From Candidatus Phycosocius spiralis (lineage in GTDB: Bacteria; Pseudomonadota; Alphaproteobacteria; Caulobacterales; Aquidulcibacteraceae), in assembly GCF_030158815.1 (NCBI RefSeq), contig NZ_BPFZ01000017.1, positions 1 through 49,737 on the forward strand: a DNA stretch of 49,737 nucleotides, written 5' to 3'. The first letter of the stretch is position 1; each line of letters begins with the position of its first letter. The notes beneath the pieces were generated by a model. That model saw only the letters and a list, made by a program, of their open reading frames with translations, did not search any database and was not told the origin of the DNA. The translations under genes and the position numbers were made by a program. Below are positions 26,148-35,550 of the stretch, one piece after another.

Positions 26148-28484
26148 ATGATGCATCAATCAGTTTTCAAGGCTCACGGACGCTTGTTGGCAGTTCTGCT
26201 GGCGTCGACTGCACTGCCGAGCATGGCTCTCGCGCAGGTGAATACAGCCTCTGATACGCCGAAGCCCACAACCGAAACGGTTGTCGTCACCGCTGAACGC
26301 AACCGCGCCCCAGCAACCAATGTCGCCCAAGAGCTCGCGATTTATGGCACCGACGTGCAAGTTATCTCCGGAGCGACTATTGAGCAAAGTGGCGCAATCA
26401 ATTTCGCCGAAGCCGTGCAATTTTTGGTGAAAGGCGTCAACGTAGGCTACTCACCCGATGAAGGCGAATACACTATTCGTCTCGACGGCGGCGGCGACCG
26501 CGATACTTTGGTCACGCTGGATGGTGTACCTCTATATGATCGCGGACCTGTTCTCGAAAACATTTGGGGCGCAACCACAATCGACAATCATATCGTTGAG
26601 AACATCGAAGTTTTCCGCGGCGGCAACAGTCTTTATTTCGGTTCCAATGGTGGAATTGGTGTCGTTAACGTCGTGACCAAAAAGCCTGATGGCACCGTTA
26701 AAGGTGACTTTGGTGTTTCCTATGGCGCTTTCAACACGCGTGAGCTCTGGGGCAATTATAGCTTCCCAATCGATGCTGAAGGCAATCATTCCTTGATGGT
26801 ATATGGTTCCTTATTGGCGACAGATGGTCCGCGCATTTATGATCCGAACCTGTTCACGGATAACGTTGCTTTGTCTGGCGGTATTCAAGAATATCCGCTG
26901 AACAAGAACAACATCGGGGTCAAGTATCTTTGGAAAATCAATGAGAGCACGGAATTCCGCGCAAATGCGATCTATACCGAGAGCTGGTTCCAAGATGCAT
27001 TTCCATCTGGCGAGTCTTATTCGCCAAATACGCTGCGCTACCCAATCATCGACGCATCGCTGACCCACAAAGCAGGCGACAAGCTGTTGATAGAAGCTTC
27101 AGCCTATTACTCAAACCCCTTGCTTTGGAACGCAGAGCTTTACCCTGTTGTGTGCCGTATTGCCGCTGGCTGTCCGATCGCAAACCAAGCTACCGCAGCA
27201 GGGGTCGGAACACGTACTGTTCCCCGTGGTGCTTGGACTGGTGCTGTTGAGCCTGCGTTCGCGCATGGCTTTGGGACAACAAACCAATTCAAGAGCGGCT
27301 TTGTTGAGATTGGTGGAACGGTCCGCGCGACCTATAAGTTTAACGAGTACCTCGAAGTTGTCGGTGGCGTTCAATATGTCAGTTATAAAGATGACTCCGA
27401 TGCCCGCTTTGCGGTCCCCAACAATGATACCGCCACAACCGGTGTCTTTGTTGACGTCCATCCTACGCTGCCATTTAGCCCAAAGACCGGCATTTCGCTG
27501 GCCGTCAGGACGGACTTCTCAGATGCGTTTGACAGCAAGACCATCTGGAAATTCGGGATCAAACATCCGTTCATGGACAATTTCTATGTTCGCGCAAATG
27601 GCGGGACGTCTTACAGCCTGCCGCAGACCAACGAATTGTTCATCAACAATCCCCGGCCACCGACGGCGGTCAATGAGACTGGCTTTACCACAATTGGTAA
27701 TCCCGATTTGTTGCCCGAAGAAACCGAGACTTTCAATACAGCCATTGGCTACACCCACGAATTTGGCCAGTCGGTCTTGTTTATGGAACTTGGTGGTTTC
27801 AAGACTGAAGTCACAAATCGAATTTCCACAACGTCTGGCCGCCCAATCATTGTGACGAACCCAATCACTGGGCTTCAAACCCCCGTTGATACCTTCTTCA
27901 ACAACAACTTCGTGAATGAAATTCAAGGCTGGACCGCTGAAGTTGATCTAAAGATTGGCGAGCAATGGGCGTTTAATGTTGGCTATACAAACCAAGATTC
28001 AGCGCTTAGCTCTGGTTCGCGTGGCGGCCTACAGCTCAATGAGACCCCGGAGTGGTTTGCGACCGCATCACTCAACTGGACTTCCGAGGACAAGCGCCTG
28101 AAGGTTCAGCTGTTGCCTCGTATTCAGGGCGATGAGTGGTCGACCGGCGGTCCAGCGATTGCTGGGACGACCAAGGCCGCTGGTCCTGACGGCAAGGGGG
28201 CGGATACGGGTGTACCACGTTACCGGACGAACTTTGGTAATTACACCGTGGTGAATGCATCGATCACCTATTTGGCCGGTGAAAACATGCAACATCGCTT
28301 CATGTTCCGTGTCGTGAACCTCTTGGACGAAGACTACGCAGAGCGCTGGGGTTTTGGAAACAACTTCTACGGTGCTGCTTTCAACCGTGGCGAATACACC
28401 AACACCGACGATCGCTACTTTTATGGCTATCCGTTCGAAGGCAAACCGCGCAGCTTCTACGTGACCTACGCGACCAAATTCTAA
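26148..28484 (+). CDS. TonB-dependent outer-membrane receptor (first of operon)
   Basis: A 778-residue TonB-dependent transporter with a signal peptide ending SMALAQ. The plug domain follows (ETVVVTAERNR as TonB-box-like region; VTLDGVPLYDRG; VENIEVFRGGNSLYFGSNGG), then the barrel, ending in an aromatic residue (YVTYATKF). Such receptors import large or scarce ligands using proton-motive force through TonB. With PhoD and a phosphoesterase directly downstream, a phosphorylated ligand is the natural guess, but no residue shows this. It heads a four-gene operon. The transcript leader carries a hairpin and a candidate regulator site lies upstream. A 13-bp hairpin follows the stop. Confidence 0.93.
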   Translation: MMHQSVFKAHGRLLAVLLASTALPSMALAQVNTASDTPKPTTETVVVTAERNRAPATNVAQELAIYGTDVQVISGATIEQSGAINFAEAVQFLVKGVNVGYSPDEGEYTIRLDGGGDRDTLVTLDGVPLYDRGPVLENIWGATTIDNHIVENIEVFRGGNSLYFGSNGGIGVVNVVTKKPDGTVKGDFGVSYGAFNTRELWGNYSFPIDAEGNHSLMVYGSLLATDGPRIYDPNLFTDNVALSGGIQEYPLNKNNIGVKYLWKINESTEFRANAIYTESWFQDAFPSGESYSPNTLRYPIIDASLTHKAGDKLLIEASAYYSNPLLWNAELYPVVCRIAAGCPIANQATAAGVGTRTVPRGAWTGAVEPAFAHGFGTTNQFKSGFVEIGGTVRATYKFNEYLEVVGGVQYVSYKDDSDARFAVPNNDTATTGVFVDVHPTLPFSPKTGISLAVRTDFSDAFDSKTIWKFGIKHPFMDNFYVRANGGTSYSLPQTNELFINNPRPPTAVNETGFTTIGNPDLLPEETETFNTAIGYTHEFGQSVLFMELGGFKTEVTNRISTTSGRPIIVTNPITGLQTPVDTFFNNNFVNEIQGWTAEVDLKIGEQWAFNVGYTNQDSALSSGSRGGLQLNETPEWFATASLNWTSEDKRLKVQLLPRIQGDEWSTGGPAIAGTTKAAGPDGKGADTGVPRYRTNFGNYTVVNASITYLAGENMQHRFMFRVVNLLDEDYAERWGFGNNFYGAAFNRGEYTNTDDRYFYGYPFEGKPRSFYVTYATKF

Positions 28485-28495
28485 AGATCCAACAT

Positions 28496-28526
28496 TGGCC
28501 AGAGGCAGAAGTGCTGCCTCTGGCCA
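28496..28526 (+). promoter_or_regulatory. Intercistronic 13-bp hairpin
   Basis: Perfect arms TGGCCAGAGGCAG and CTGCCTCTGGCCA with a 5-nt loop, 11 bp after the receptor stop and 46 bp before the phoD start. No T-run, so it is better read as an mRNA 3'-end protector or attenuator than as a full terminator. Confidence 0.75.
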
Positions 28527-28572
28527 CTCGCTTGCCTATTCCAGCTTTGTCGAAATTCTGTTGGAGTGATTG

Positions 28573-30111
28573 ATGCTTACTCGTCGAAACACGCTCGTGG
28601 CACTAGGTGCACTGCCATTGCTAAGTGCACAAAAAGTACTTGCTGCCACAACCGTCAACCCCTTCACTCTGGGAGTCGCTTCCGGCAATCCGAAACCAGA
28701 TAGTGTTATCCTGTGGACACGTCTTGCTCCTGATCCACTCAAAGGTGGGGGCATGCCGGTCGGCCGCGCGCTAGTACGTTACAAGGTTTGCCTAGACGTG
28801 GAGATGACAAAAACCTTCCGCGAAGGGCAATTTGAAACCTCTGACTTGGATGCACACAGTGTTCACGTCTTGTTAGACGGCCTACAGCCAGGGCACGAGT
28901 TTTTCTATCAATTCATGTTCGGGGATGCAACCAGCGCGATTGGGCGGACGCGCACAACCAGCCCGATGGACGCCAGTGCAAAGCTCGCCTTAGCAAGTTG
29001 CAACGCTTATGAGAGCGGTTACTTTGCAGCTTTTGCAGACATGGCCGCTTGGACGCCAGACTGTGTCATCCATGTTGGCGACTATATTTATGAGGGCGGT
29101 ATTGGTCGGCTAGGCATGAATACGCGTTTGGTTGACGGCAAGGAATTGTCGTTCGAAACCGTCCGGCTTCACAATAGCCCAGAAACTAAATCTCTTTGGG
29201 ATTACCGAAATCGCTACGCGCTTTATAAGACCGATCCCGACCTACAGGCAGCTCATGCTGCAGCGCCGTGGATTGTCGCCATGGACGATCACGAGATCGA
29301 CAATAACTGGGCCGGAGACATACCGGAAGATCCAGACCAACAGACTTCACTAGAATTCAAAGTCCGAAAAATCGCGGCATTGAAGGCCTATTATGAACAT
29401 ATGCCGATCGAGAAGCCGCCCATGATCCAAGGGCTTGAGGCCAGCCTGCAAATGTTTGGCCTATACCGGTTTGGGCCGGCACAAGTCCATCTGCTCGACA
29501 CGCGTCAGTTTCGGTCCGACCAACCATGCGGGCAGGGGTTTCCGGGTGACACAGCGTGTGATGCGATGAATGACCCGAGCTTGACGATGACAGGCCAAGC
29601 CCAAGAAGCTTGGCTGTTTGATGCCCTGAAGCGGTCCAATGCGCCATTCAATGTGTTGGCCTCGCAAACTTGGTTTGCACCCTATCGCTATAACGCACCC
29701 CCGGAAGCTCCACGCGTGAATATGGACCAATGGGATGGTTACGGCGTGCAGCGTCAGCGGATCATTGATGCCCTTGCCAATGGCATCGCTAATCCCGTGG
29801 TCTTGAGTGGCGACTGGCATAGCGCGAGCGCAATGCGCATCCATGAGAGGCCCTATGATCCGCGCTCAAAGCGGATCGGGCATAATTTCTGCGGGACCTC
29901 GATTTCGTCCCATTGTCCTTGGGCCGGGGCTTTGGATGCCGCTAAGTCTTACAATCCCCACGTCGATTACGTCGACGGGTCCAAGCGCGGCTACATTCGA
30001 TCCACAATTGACCGCAACAATTGGACGGCGACCTATCGAACAGTCGATCAGCCAAGCAATCCAAAATCAAAGTCTAGCACTGCAATTGAGATGCGAACAC
30101 GCGATCTCTGA
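28573..30111 (+). CDS. phoD: PhoD-family alkaline phosphatase/phosphodiesterase
   Basis: A 512-residue PhoD-type metallophosphatase. The N-terminus is a twin-arginine signal (LTRRNTLVALGALPLL), as expected for a PhoD exported folded with its metals. Metal-ligand and active-site blocks are LASCNAYESGYF, HVGDYIYEGG, VAMDDHEIDNNW and VVLSGDWHSAS. The enzyme removes phosphate from mono- and diesters in the periplasm. ATG 28573 has GGAG at 28563-28566 (6-nt spacing); a TTG one codon earlier is an alternative. It lies between the receptor gene and the phosphoesterase gene (22-bp gap). It is intact and of normal length. Confidence 0.95.
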   Translation: MLTRRNTLVALGALPLLSAQKVLAATTVNPFTLGVASGNPKPDSVILWTRLAPDPLKGGGMPVGRALVRYKVCLDVEMTKTFREGQFETSDLDAHSVHVLLDGLQPGHEFFYQFMFGDATSAIGRTRTTSPMDASAKLALASCNAYESGYFAAFADMAAWTPDCVIHVGDYIYEGGIGRLGMNTRLVDGKELSFETVRLHNSPETKSLWDYRNRYALYKTDPDLQAAHAAAPWIVAMDDHEIDNNWAGDIPEDPDQQTSLEFKVRKIAALKAYYEHMPIEKPPMIQGLEASLQMFGLYRFGPAQVHLLDTRQFRSDQPCGQGFPGDTACDAMNDPSLTMTGQAQEAWLFDALKRSNAPFNVLASQTWFAPYRYNAPPEAPRVNMDQWDGYGVQRQRIIDALANGIANPVVLSGDWHSASAMRIHERPYDPRSKRIGHNFCGTSISSHCPWAGALDAAKSYNPHVDYVDGSKRGYIRSTIDRNNWTATYRTVDQPSNPKSKSSTAIEMRTRDL

Positions 30112-30133
30112 TCGCCCATTGGAGGACACAGTC

Positions 30134-32713
30134 ATGGCGAATAAACGAAAACTAGCTCGAGTTACGAGCCTTCTGGTAGCCACGTCTCTCGTGTCCTCTA
30201 ATTTTCTGGCCTTGTCTCAAGCGCAGTCGCAATCGATCGACCGGCCAGTTCGTGCCGTTGAAGATCCCGGCGTCATAACCACTCGCCAGGGGATCACACC
30301 TGCGGGCGCGCAGACGGTATTCAAAGGCCGCGTCCAAGGTGCTGCGTTTGGAAAAGATGGGACCCTTTGGGCCTTGTCGCGCAGCCATTTGTATCAGCTC
30401 AACTGGCTTGAGAATAAGACCATTTCTCAACATGCCCTCAAAGGGGTCGGCGGCATTCGTGGTATTGCAATGGACAAGGATGGCGTTCCAATTGTCAGCT
30501 ACATTGAAGCCAAGCAAGGTCAACCCGGATCTGTTGTGATTGCGCGGCCTGATGCGGGAGCAAGCCCCGGGGGCCTTGCCAAGATTGGCAGCCAGCTTGG
30601 CACTGAAAATGTTGGCTCCCCGATTGTGCATGACGGCAAGGCATTGACGCCTTTGACCTTCAACAATGGACTGGCAATTACGGATCTAGCATCTGGGCAG
30701 AGCAAGACCGTCACCGTGGGTGTTGCACCTGTGGCCGTAGCTGCTGGCGGAAATCTTGCTTATGTCGCCAATTGGGGTGGGCTAGCCGCAACTGCCGGGT
30801 TGCCCAGTGCACCAACAGGCCTAAAGCCAGGTGCCGATCTTGTTCGGATCGATGCACAGGGCATAGCGCTTCAAGGATCAATCAGCGTCGTCAACCTAAC
30901 TTCGGGAACCGTCTCTGACAATATCCCCGTCGGACGACACCCGACCGGCCTTGCCTTGGATGGGGCCAAAGGCTTGCTCTATGTGGCCAATACCAATGAT
31001 GATTCCATTTCCGTCGTTGATGTTCGAACGCGGGCGGTCACGCAAACCATTAAGTTGCAACCCTTTGCGCAAGCCGTGAAGGGTATTGCGCCTTCAGGAA
31101 TGACGCTCGATCGAGCAGGCAAGTTACTGTTCATCGCCTGCGGGGGCATTAATGCCGTTCTGATTTATGACCTCGAAGCAAACCGCATTAGCGGCTTGGT
31201 GCCAACGGGTTGGTATCCGGTTTCAGTCGCCCTCAATGGCGATGAGACCAAGATGGTGGTGGCAACACTTTTGGGCATTGGCTCGGGCCAAAATGAAGGG
31301 CCGACAAAGCGCTTCGTGCACGCCAACCGCGGCAGTGTTCATGTAATTCCCATGCCGGACGCGGCTCAGCTTGCCAGTTATTCGGCAGCCGTTTCAGAGA
31401 ACAATCGCATGGCCTATCGGGACGCGGTGGTGCCCCAGCCCAACCCACACGCGCCGCCCCGTGCGATTCCAGTTCGCTCGGGCGAGCCTTCTTTGATTGA
31501 ACACGTGGTCTACATCATCAAGGAAAATCGCACTTATGATCAAATCTTTGGTGACCTAGAGCGTGGCAATGGCGAACCAAATTTTGTAATGTTCGGGGAG
31601 GATGTGACCCCTAACCAACGCCGCTTGGCGCGCGACTTTGTCGTATTGGACAATTTTTATACAACCGGTGGCAATAGTGCCAGCGGCCACCAATGGGTCA
31701 CGCAAGGCAATGAAGTCAGCTACACTTTGTGGCCGGGTTATTCAGGACGTTCCTACCCATTTGATGGTAGCGATCCTTTGGCTTACTCTGCAGGCGGCTT
31801 CATTTGGGACTCTGTGCTTGCAAAAGGGAAGTCTGTCGCAGTCTTTGGAGAGTATGCCCCAAGCGTTTTGGAAGATAAACTTGTTGCGCGTCAGGGCTTG
31901 TTCGCGCGCTGGCAAGCTGGCGACAGCTTCGCAAATCAATGGAATACGCGTTCACCCATACCGCCACTGGACAAAGCGTTGGTCCGCAATTTTCCACCCT
32001 ATGATTTGGACGTTCCAGATGTGGTTCGTGCGCGGATCTTCCTAAACAAGCTCAAAGACTACGAAGCCACCAATGCAATGCCGCATCTGACCGTCATTTT
32101 GCTGCCAAGCGACCACACCAGTGGTACAAAGCCTGGGGCGAATACACCCAAAGCGATGGTTGCCGATAATGATCTTGCCTTAGGACAAGTTGTCGAGGGT
32201 CTCAGCAAATCCAAATTCTGGTCCAAAATGGCGATTTTTGTTGTTGAAGACGATTCGCAAAATGGGGTGGATCATGTTGATGGCCACCGAACAGTGGCTC
32301 TAGCAATTAGTCCTTACACGCGGCGCAATCACGTGGATTCAACGATGTATTCGCATCAAAGCATGCTGAAATCGATTGAGCTGATTCTTGGTTTGCCAAG
32401 CATGTCCTTGTTCAATTTGATCGCCAACGACATGCGCGCCAGCTTTACCGATACACCAGATCTGCGACCGCACACGGCTATTGTCCCTAAGCAAGATTTG
32501 CTTGAACTCAATCCACCAGTCATGGCTCTCACAGGCCCGCGAAAGGCCGGGGCGTTGGCGTCTGCGAAAATGAATTTCTCTGTCCCCGACGCTGTGCCGA
32601 CGGCAGAACTCAACCGGATCGTCTGGCATGAGATTAAAGGCTGGTCGACACCCTATCCAAAATCAAAGAACGCCACCTTCAGCCCATTCCAGCTTGATGA
32701 TGACGATGACTGA
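30134..32713 (+). CDS. Beta-propeller (YncE-like) / phosphoesterase fusion
   Basis: An 859-residue periplasmic protein with a signal peptide ending LSQAQS. Residues about 40-440 form a YncE-like beta-propeller (GRHPTGLALDGAKGLLYVAN; GWYPVSVALNGDETKM). The C-terminal half is a phosphoesterase of the phospholipase C/acid phosphatase type (PF04185-like): VVYIIKENRTYDQIFGD, DNFYTTGGNSASGHQW and VEDDSQNGVDHVDGHRT contain the metal-binding and active-site patterns. The bifunctional architecture is known in proteobacteria; the substrate is not. ATG 30134 is supported by GGAGG at 30121-30125; the open frame extends far upstream through phoD but that part is a shadow. It ends in five Asp codons whose other frame provides the start codons of the next gene. 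Confidence 0.9.
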   Translation: MANKRKLARVTSLLVATSLVSSNFLALSQAQSQSIDRPVRAVEDPGVITTRQGITPAGAQTVFKGRVQGAAFGKDGTLWALSRSHLYQLNWLENKTISQHALKGVGGIRGIAMDKDGVPIVSYIEAKQGQPGSVVIARPDAGASPGGLAKIGSQLGTENVGSPIVHDGKALTPLTFNNGLAITDLASGQSKTVTVGVAPVAVAAGGNLAYVANWGGLAATAGLPSAPTGLKPGADLVRIDAQGIALQGSISVVNLTSGTVSDNIPVGRHPTGLALDGAKGLLYVANTNDDSISVVDVRTRAVTQTIKLQPFAQAVKGIAPSGMTLDRAGKLLFIACGGINAVLIYDLEANRISGLVPTGWYPVSVALNGDETKMVVATLLGIGSGQNEGPTKRFVHANRGSVHVIPMPDAAQLASYSAAVSENNRMAYRDAVVPQPNPHAPPRAIPVRSGEPSLIEHVVYIIKENRTYDQIFGDLERGNGEPNFVMFGEDVTPNQRRLARDFVVLDNFYTTGGNSASGHQWVTQGNEVSYTLWPGYSGRSYPFDGSDPLAYSAGGFIWDSVLAKGKSVAVFGEYAPSVLEDKLVARQGLFARWQAGDSFANQWNTRSPIPPLDKALVRNFPPYDLDVPDVVRARIFLNKLKDYEATNAMPHLTVILLPSDHTSGTKPGANTPKAMVADNDLALGQVVEGLSKSKFWSKMAIFVVEDDSQNGVDHVDGHRTVALAISPYTRRNHVDSTMYSHQSMLKSIELILGLPSMSLFNLIANDMRASFTDTPDLRPHTAIVPKQDLLELNPPVMALTGPRKAGALASAKMNFSVPDAVPTAELNRIVWHEIKGWSTPYPKSKNATFSPFQLDDDDD

Positions 32714-34859
32714 AGCGAACAAAGTTTGCTTTAACCGGGCCGCCTGCGCTCTACTCTTTCCGATTCTTCTTGCGTCGCCAGCGGCGGCGGAAGAAGTTGA
32801 GACCATCATTGTTTCTGGCAGCATTCTAAAAGACAAAGCAAATCTGCCAGGGTCGGTTTTTGAAGTTTCGGCGGACGATCTAGCTCGGCTAAAGCCCATT
32901 TCTGTCTCTGATTTACTGCAAGGGGTTCCGGGAGTTCAGGTTGTCAGCGAAGATCTGTTTGGTCTCAAAGTGAATATCTCCGTGCGTGGGCTAACGCCGC
33001 GCCGATCGGCCCGCACCCTGCTGCTGGAAGATGGCATGCCGATACAGCCTGCGCCCTATTCAGAGCCTTCTGCACATTATGTCCCACCGTTCGAACGGAT
33101 TGAGCGTATCGAAGTACTCAAGGGGTCGGGCGAGATTATGTATGGCCCGCAAAGCTTGGGCGGTATGATCAATTTCATCACCAAACCTGTCCCCGACGGC
33201 TTTGAAGGTCAGATTGATGTTGCAGCCGGCACACGGAATTTCGGGTCTGGCCACCTCATGCTTGGCGCGGGGAATGAACAGGGTGGGGCCACGCTCAACA
33301 TTTTACAGAAGCAAAGCGACGGCACCAGAGATGGTCATTCAACACAGCTTAAAGATGTCGCGCTTAAGGCGGTTGTTAAACTCGGCGATCGCCGCACCTT
33401 AACGGCGCGCTTTACCAATTTTGTTGAAGATACAGCACTAACTGAGGCGGGGCTCAACGCTGCGCGCTATGCACAGAACCCTTATGCGAACCCGTTTACA
33501 GACGATCATTTCGATCTGACCCGCCGGGCAATGCAGCTCGTCTATGATGCCGGTTGGGGTGCTCATGTTAATTCGCACACACAGGTCTATGCAGCCGAAA
33601 CATTCCGCGCTTCGTATCGCCAGACGGACACGTCGACGGACGCAATGACGGCCAACCCGACAACAGGCTGTGAGGGGAGTGCGCGAACCGACTATGAGAA
33701 TTTTGCAGCGCGATGCGGCAATAAAATGCGCCCTCGAAAATTTTCCTTTTCAGGTCTTGAGACCACTTGGACTTTGCAGTCTTCCCTCTGGGGTCAAGAG
33801 ATCACCTCAATCGTCGGCGCGCGTTGGCATCACGAAGATGCGGATCGTCGTCGATATAATGGTCTAACCCCGACAGCACGTGAAACCTCACAAGGCACCT
33901 CGTTACGTGATTTGAATTTGATCCAAACTGATGCAACGGCGCTTTATGCTCAGACAACTTGGAACTACAAAAGTCTCAGCGTTAGTGCAGGGATCCGTAA
34001 CGAAGATATCCAGACGACCAACACGTCGGTTTATGCCAACTTCCTCGAGAGAAATCTTCGCGCCTCGTCGCATCAGAATATCGCACTTCCGGGCTTTGGG
34101 TTAACTTGGGAACCACAGGATTCCTTTGTTGTATTTGCCGGTGTTCATAAGGGTTTCGCGCCACCACGCCCGGACCGGGATGTTGATCCACTGGCTCCAG
34201 CAAATCAGGTCCGTCCCGAGCAAAGTACAAATTACGAGCTCGGTATGCGTCGCCGTATTGGCGATGCAACACAAGTCGAGGCGACCGCATTCTTGCTGGA
34301 TTTCAAGGAACTGATCGTCGCAGGGCCGCTGTTGGGGTTGGCCAGTGGGACGCTAATCAATGCTGGTGAGGCCACCCATGCCGGTGGTGAACTCTACTTA
34401 AAGCATGGATGGTCAGAAGGCTTGTCCCCAAATTGGAAGCCTTGGATCACCCTGTCTGGAACCTATTTAGCCAAGGCAGAATTCGACAGTAATGTGGGGG
34501 AGGGTGCAGCCAATGTGCGGGGCAACCGAATTCCTTATGCGCCTAAATGGCTTGGCGACTTGTCTGTCGGCCTGACAGGAACAAATGGGCTTGGTGTCAC
34601 TCTTGGTGTTCATTATGTCGGCGAACAATTTTCGGATGCTCGTAATACAATTGCCCAATCTGCCGACGGCACGCTCGGATTGGTGCCTTTTTATAGTATC
34701 CTCAATCTGGGTCTGAGGTTTCGACCCGAAAGGGTGAATTGGGACATCTATCTTAGTGCCCACAATGTGCTCGACCGTCGCTATCTAACGACCCGCACGG
34801 ACGGCATGTTTGCAGGACCTCCGCGCCAAGTGTTGATCGGGTTTCGCAGGCGACTTTGA
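32697..34859 (+). CDS. TonB-dependent receptor, FecA-like (last of operon)
   Basis: About 720 residues from ATG 32697; ATG 32700 and ATG 32706 are equally placed alternatives. The signal peptide ends ASPAAAEE. The plug (ETIIVSGSILKDKANLPGSV; LLLEDGMPIQPAPYSEPSA; IERIEVLKGSGEIMYGPQSLGG) and the barrel ending QVLIGFRRRL are typical of FecA/siderophore-like receptors. It overlaps the phosphoesterase gene by 17 nt, so translation is probably coupled. It differs clearly from the first receptor, so the operon may handle two ligands or sizes of ligand; an iron complex is also possible. Confidence 0.92.
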   Translation: MMTMTEANKVCFNRAACALLFPILLASPAAAEEVETIIVSGSILKDKANLPGSVFEVSADDLARLKPISVSDLLQGVPGVQVVSEDLFGLKVNISVRGLTPRRSARTLLLEDGMPIQPAPYSEPSAHYVPPFERIERIEVLKGSGEIMYGPQSLGGMINFITKPVPDGFEGQIDVAAGTRNFGSGHLMLGAGNEQGGATLNILQKQSDGTRDGHSTQLKDVALKAVVKLGDRRTLTARFTNFVEDTALTEAGLNAARYAQNPYANPFTDDHFDLTRRAMQLVYDAGWGAHVNSHTQVYAAETFRASYRQTDTSTDAMTANPTTGCEGSARTDYENFAARCGNKMRPRKFSFSGLETTWTLQSSLWGQEITSIVGARWHHEDADRRRYNGLTPTARETSQGTSLRDLNLIQTDATALYAQTTWNYKSLSVSAGIRNEDIQTTNTSVYANFLERNLRASSHQNIALPGFGLTWEPQDSFVVFAGVHKGFAPPRPDRDVDPLAPANQVRPEQSTNYELGMRRRIGDATQVEATAFLLDFKELIVAGPLLGLASGTLINAGEATHAGGELYLKHGWSEGLSPNWKPWITLSGTYLAKAEFDSNVGEGAANVRGNRIPYAPKWLGDLSVGLTGTNGLGVTLGVHYVGEQFSDARNTIAQSADGTLGLVPFYSILNLGLRFRPERVNWDIYLSAHNVLDRRYLTTRTDGMFAGPPRQVLIGFRRRL

Positions 34860-35347
34860 TGGCGGAGGTCACGACAAACAATGACGACCTTCATCCTTTG
34901 GCCGTTTCGGCAATTTGCCGATGCTCGAGAATGAGACAACGATGGTCAATTGACCGGTATGGTATGAGACACCAAAACAGTCGTTGAAGCAAACTCCAAG
35001 ACAAGCCGGTCGTGAGCGGGGTGCTCTGAGATAGATTCTGTGTGTTCAAACCAGCCAGGACGCAAATTGCCAATGCCTCCTGGCTCAATCTCGGGCGAAC
35101 TCATTTGGCAAACTGCGGTTGACCGCCTATCCAATCCGCAAATTGATTGCAGGCAATAGACACTTATGTGGAGTGAGCGGGCTCTTAGCGCGCTCCAGCT
35201 AGACTCAACTGCAAAAAATTCACCCAAGATACAGTTAAAAAAAGTGGTAGCTGGGTGGTAGCTGGCCCATTTTTCGGGCCAAAATGGTTGGTTTGGCTTG
35301 GCCAGCTACCAAGCCATTTTCTGTCTAGAAAACTGAATTTATTGAGA
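34860..35347. other. Right end of the island, no gene
   Basis: No supported coding sequence. The last 110 bases carry the TGGTAGCTG doublet (35244-35266), a stem CCATTTT/AAAATGG (about 35267-35287) and an inverted single copy (35301-35311). The remainder shows no recognisable feature. Confidence 0.5.
35244..35311. promoter_or_regulatory. Candidate integrase arm-type sites, right end
   Basis: Two TGGTAGCTG units with 11-bp spacing (35244-35266) and one inverted TGGTAGCTGGC (35301-35311), about 40-100 bp inside the right att core. They mirror the doublet beside int at the other end. Confidence 0.55.
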
Positions 35348-35398
35348 AAAAATGGAGCGGGCGATGAGATTCGAACTCACGACATCCACCTTGGCAAG
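35348..35398. repeat. Right attachment site, within tRNA-Gly
   Basis: The second copy of the 51-bp direct repeat. It covers the 3' half of the intact tRNA-Gly gene and five bases beyond its CCA end. Confidence 0.9.
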
Positions 35399-35427
35399 GT
35401 GGCGCTCTACCCCTGAGCTACGCCCGC
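35353..35427 (-). tRNA. tRNA-Gly (anticodon GCC)
   Basis: Complete cloverleaf on the minus strand, 75 nt with encoded CCA. Acceptor arms GCGGGCG/CGCCCGC, D stem GCTC/GAGC, anticodon stem CCACC/GGTGG with loop TTGCCAA, T arm GTGAG-TTCGAAT-CTCAT. The anticodon is GCC. It is the integration target of the island, which lies on its 3' side and restores its 3' half. Confidence 0.97.
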
Positions 35428-35550
35428 GTCCTTGGGTAATCACGGCAAGAAAGCCGAAGTAAGGCGGCGCATATGCCTCAGCCACTGGGTAAGTGCAAGG
35501 GGTTTGCGCCGTACTTGATGCAGCTAGGCACCATGGGGTACAGCTAAAGC

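Noticed and set aside
29807-30133. In-frame upstream extension of the phosphoesterase
   Set aside because: It lies inside phoD in another frame; ATG 30134 has GGAGG and begins a signal peptide.
34891-35088. Minus-strand frame of 65 codons at the island's right end
   Set aside because: No motif, no ribosome-binding site, and no partner gene; treated as chance.
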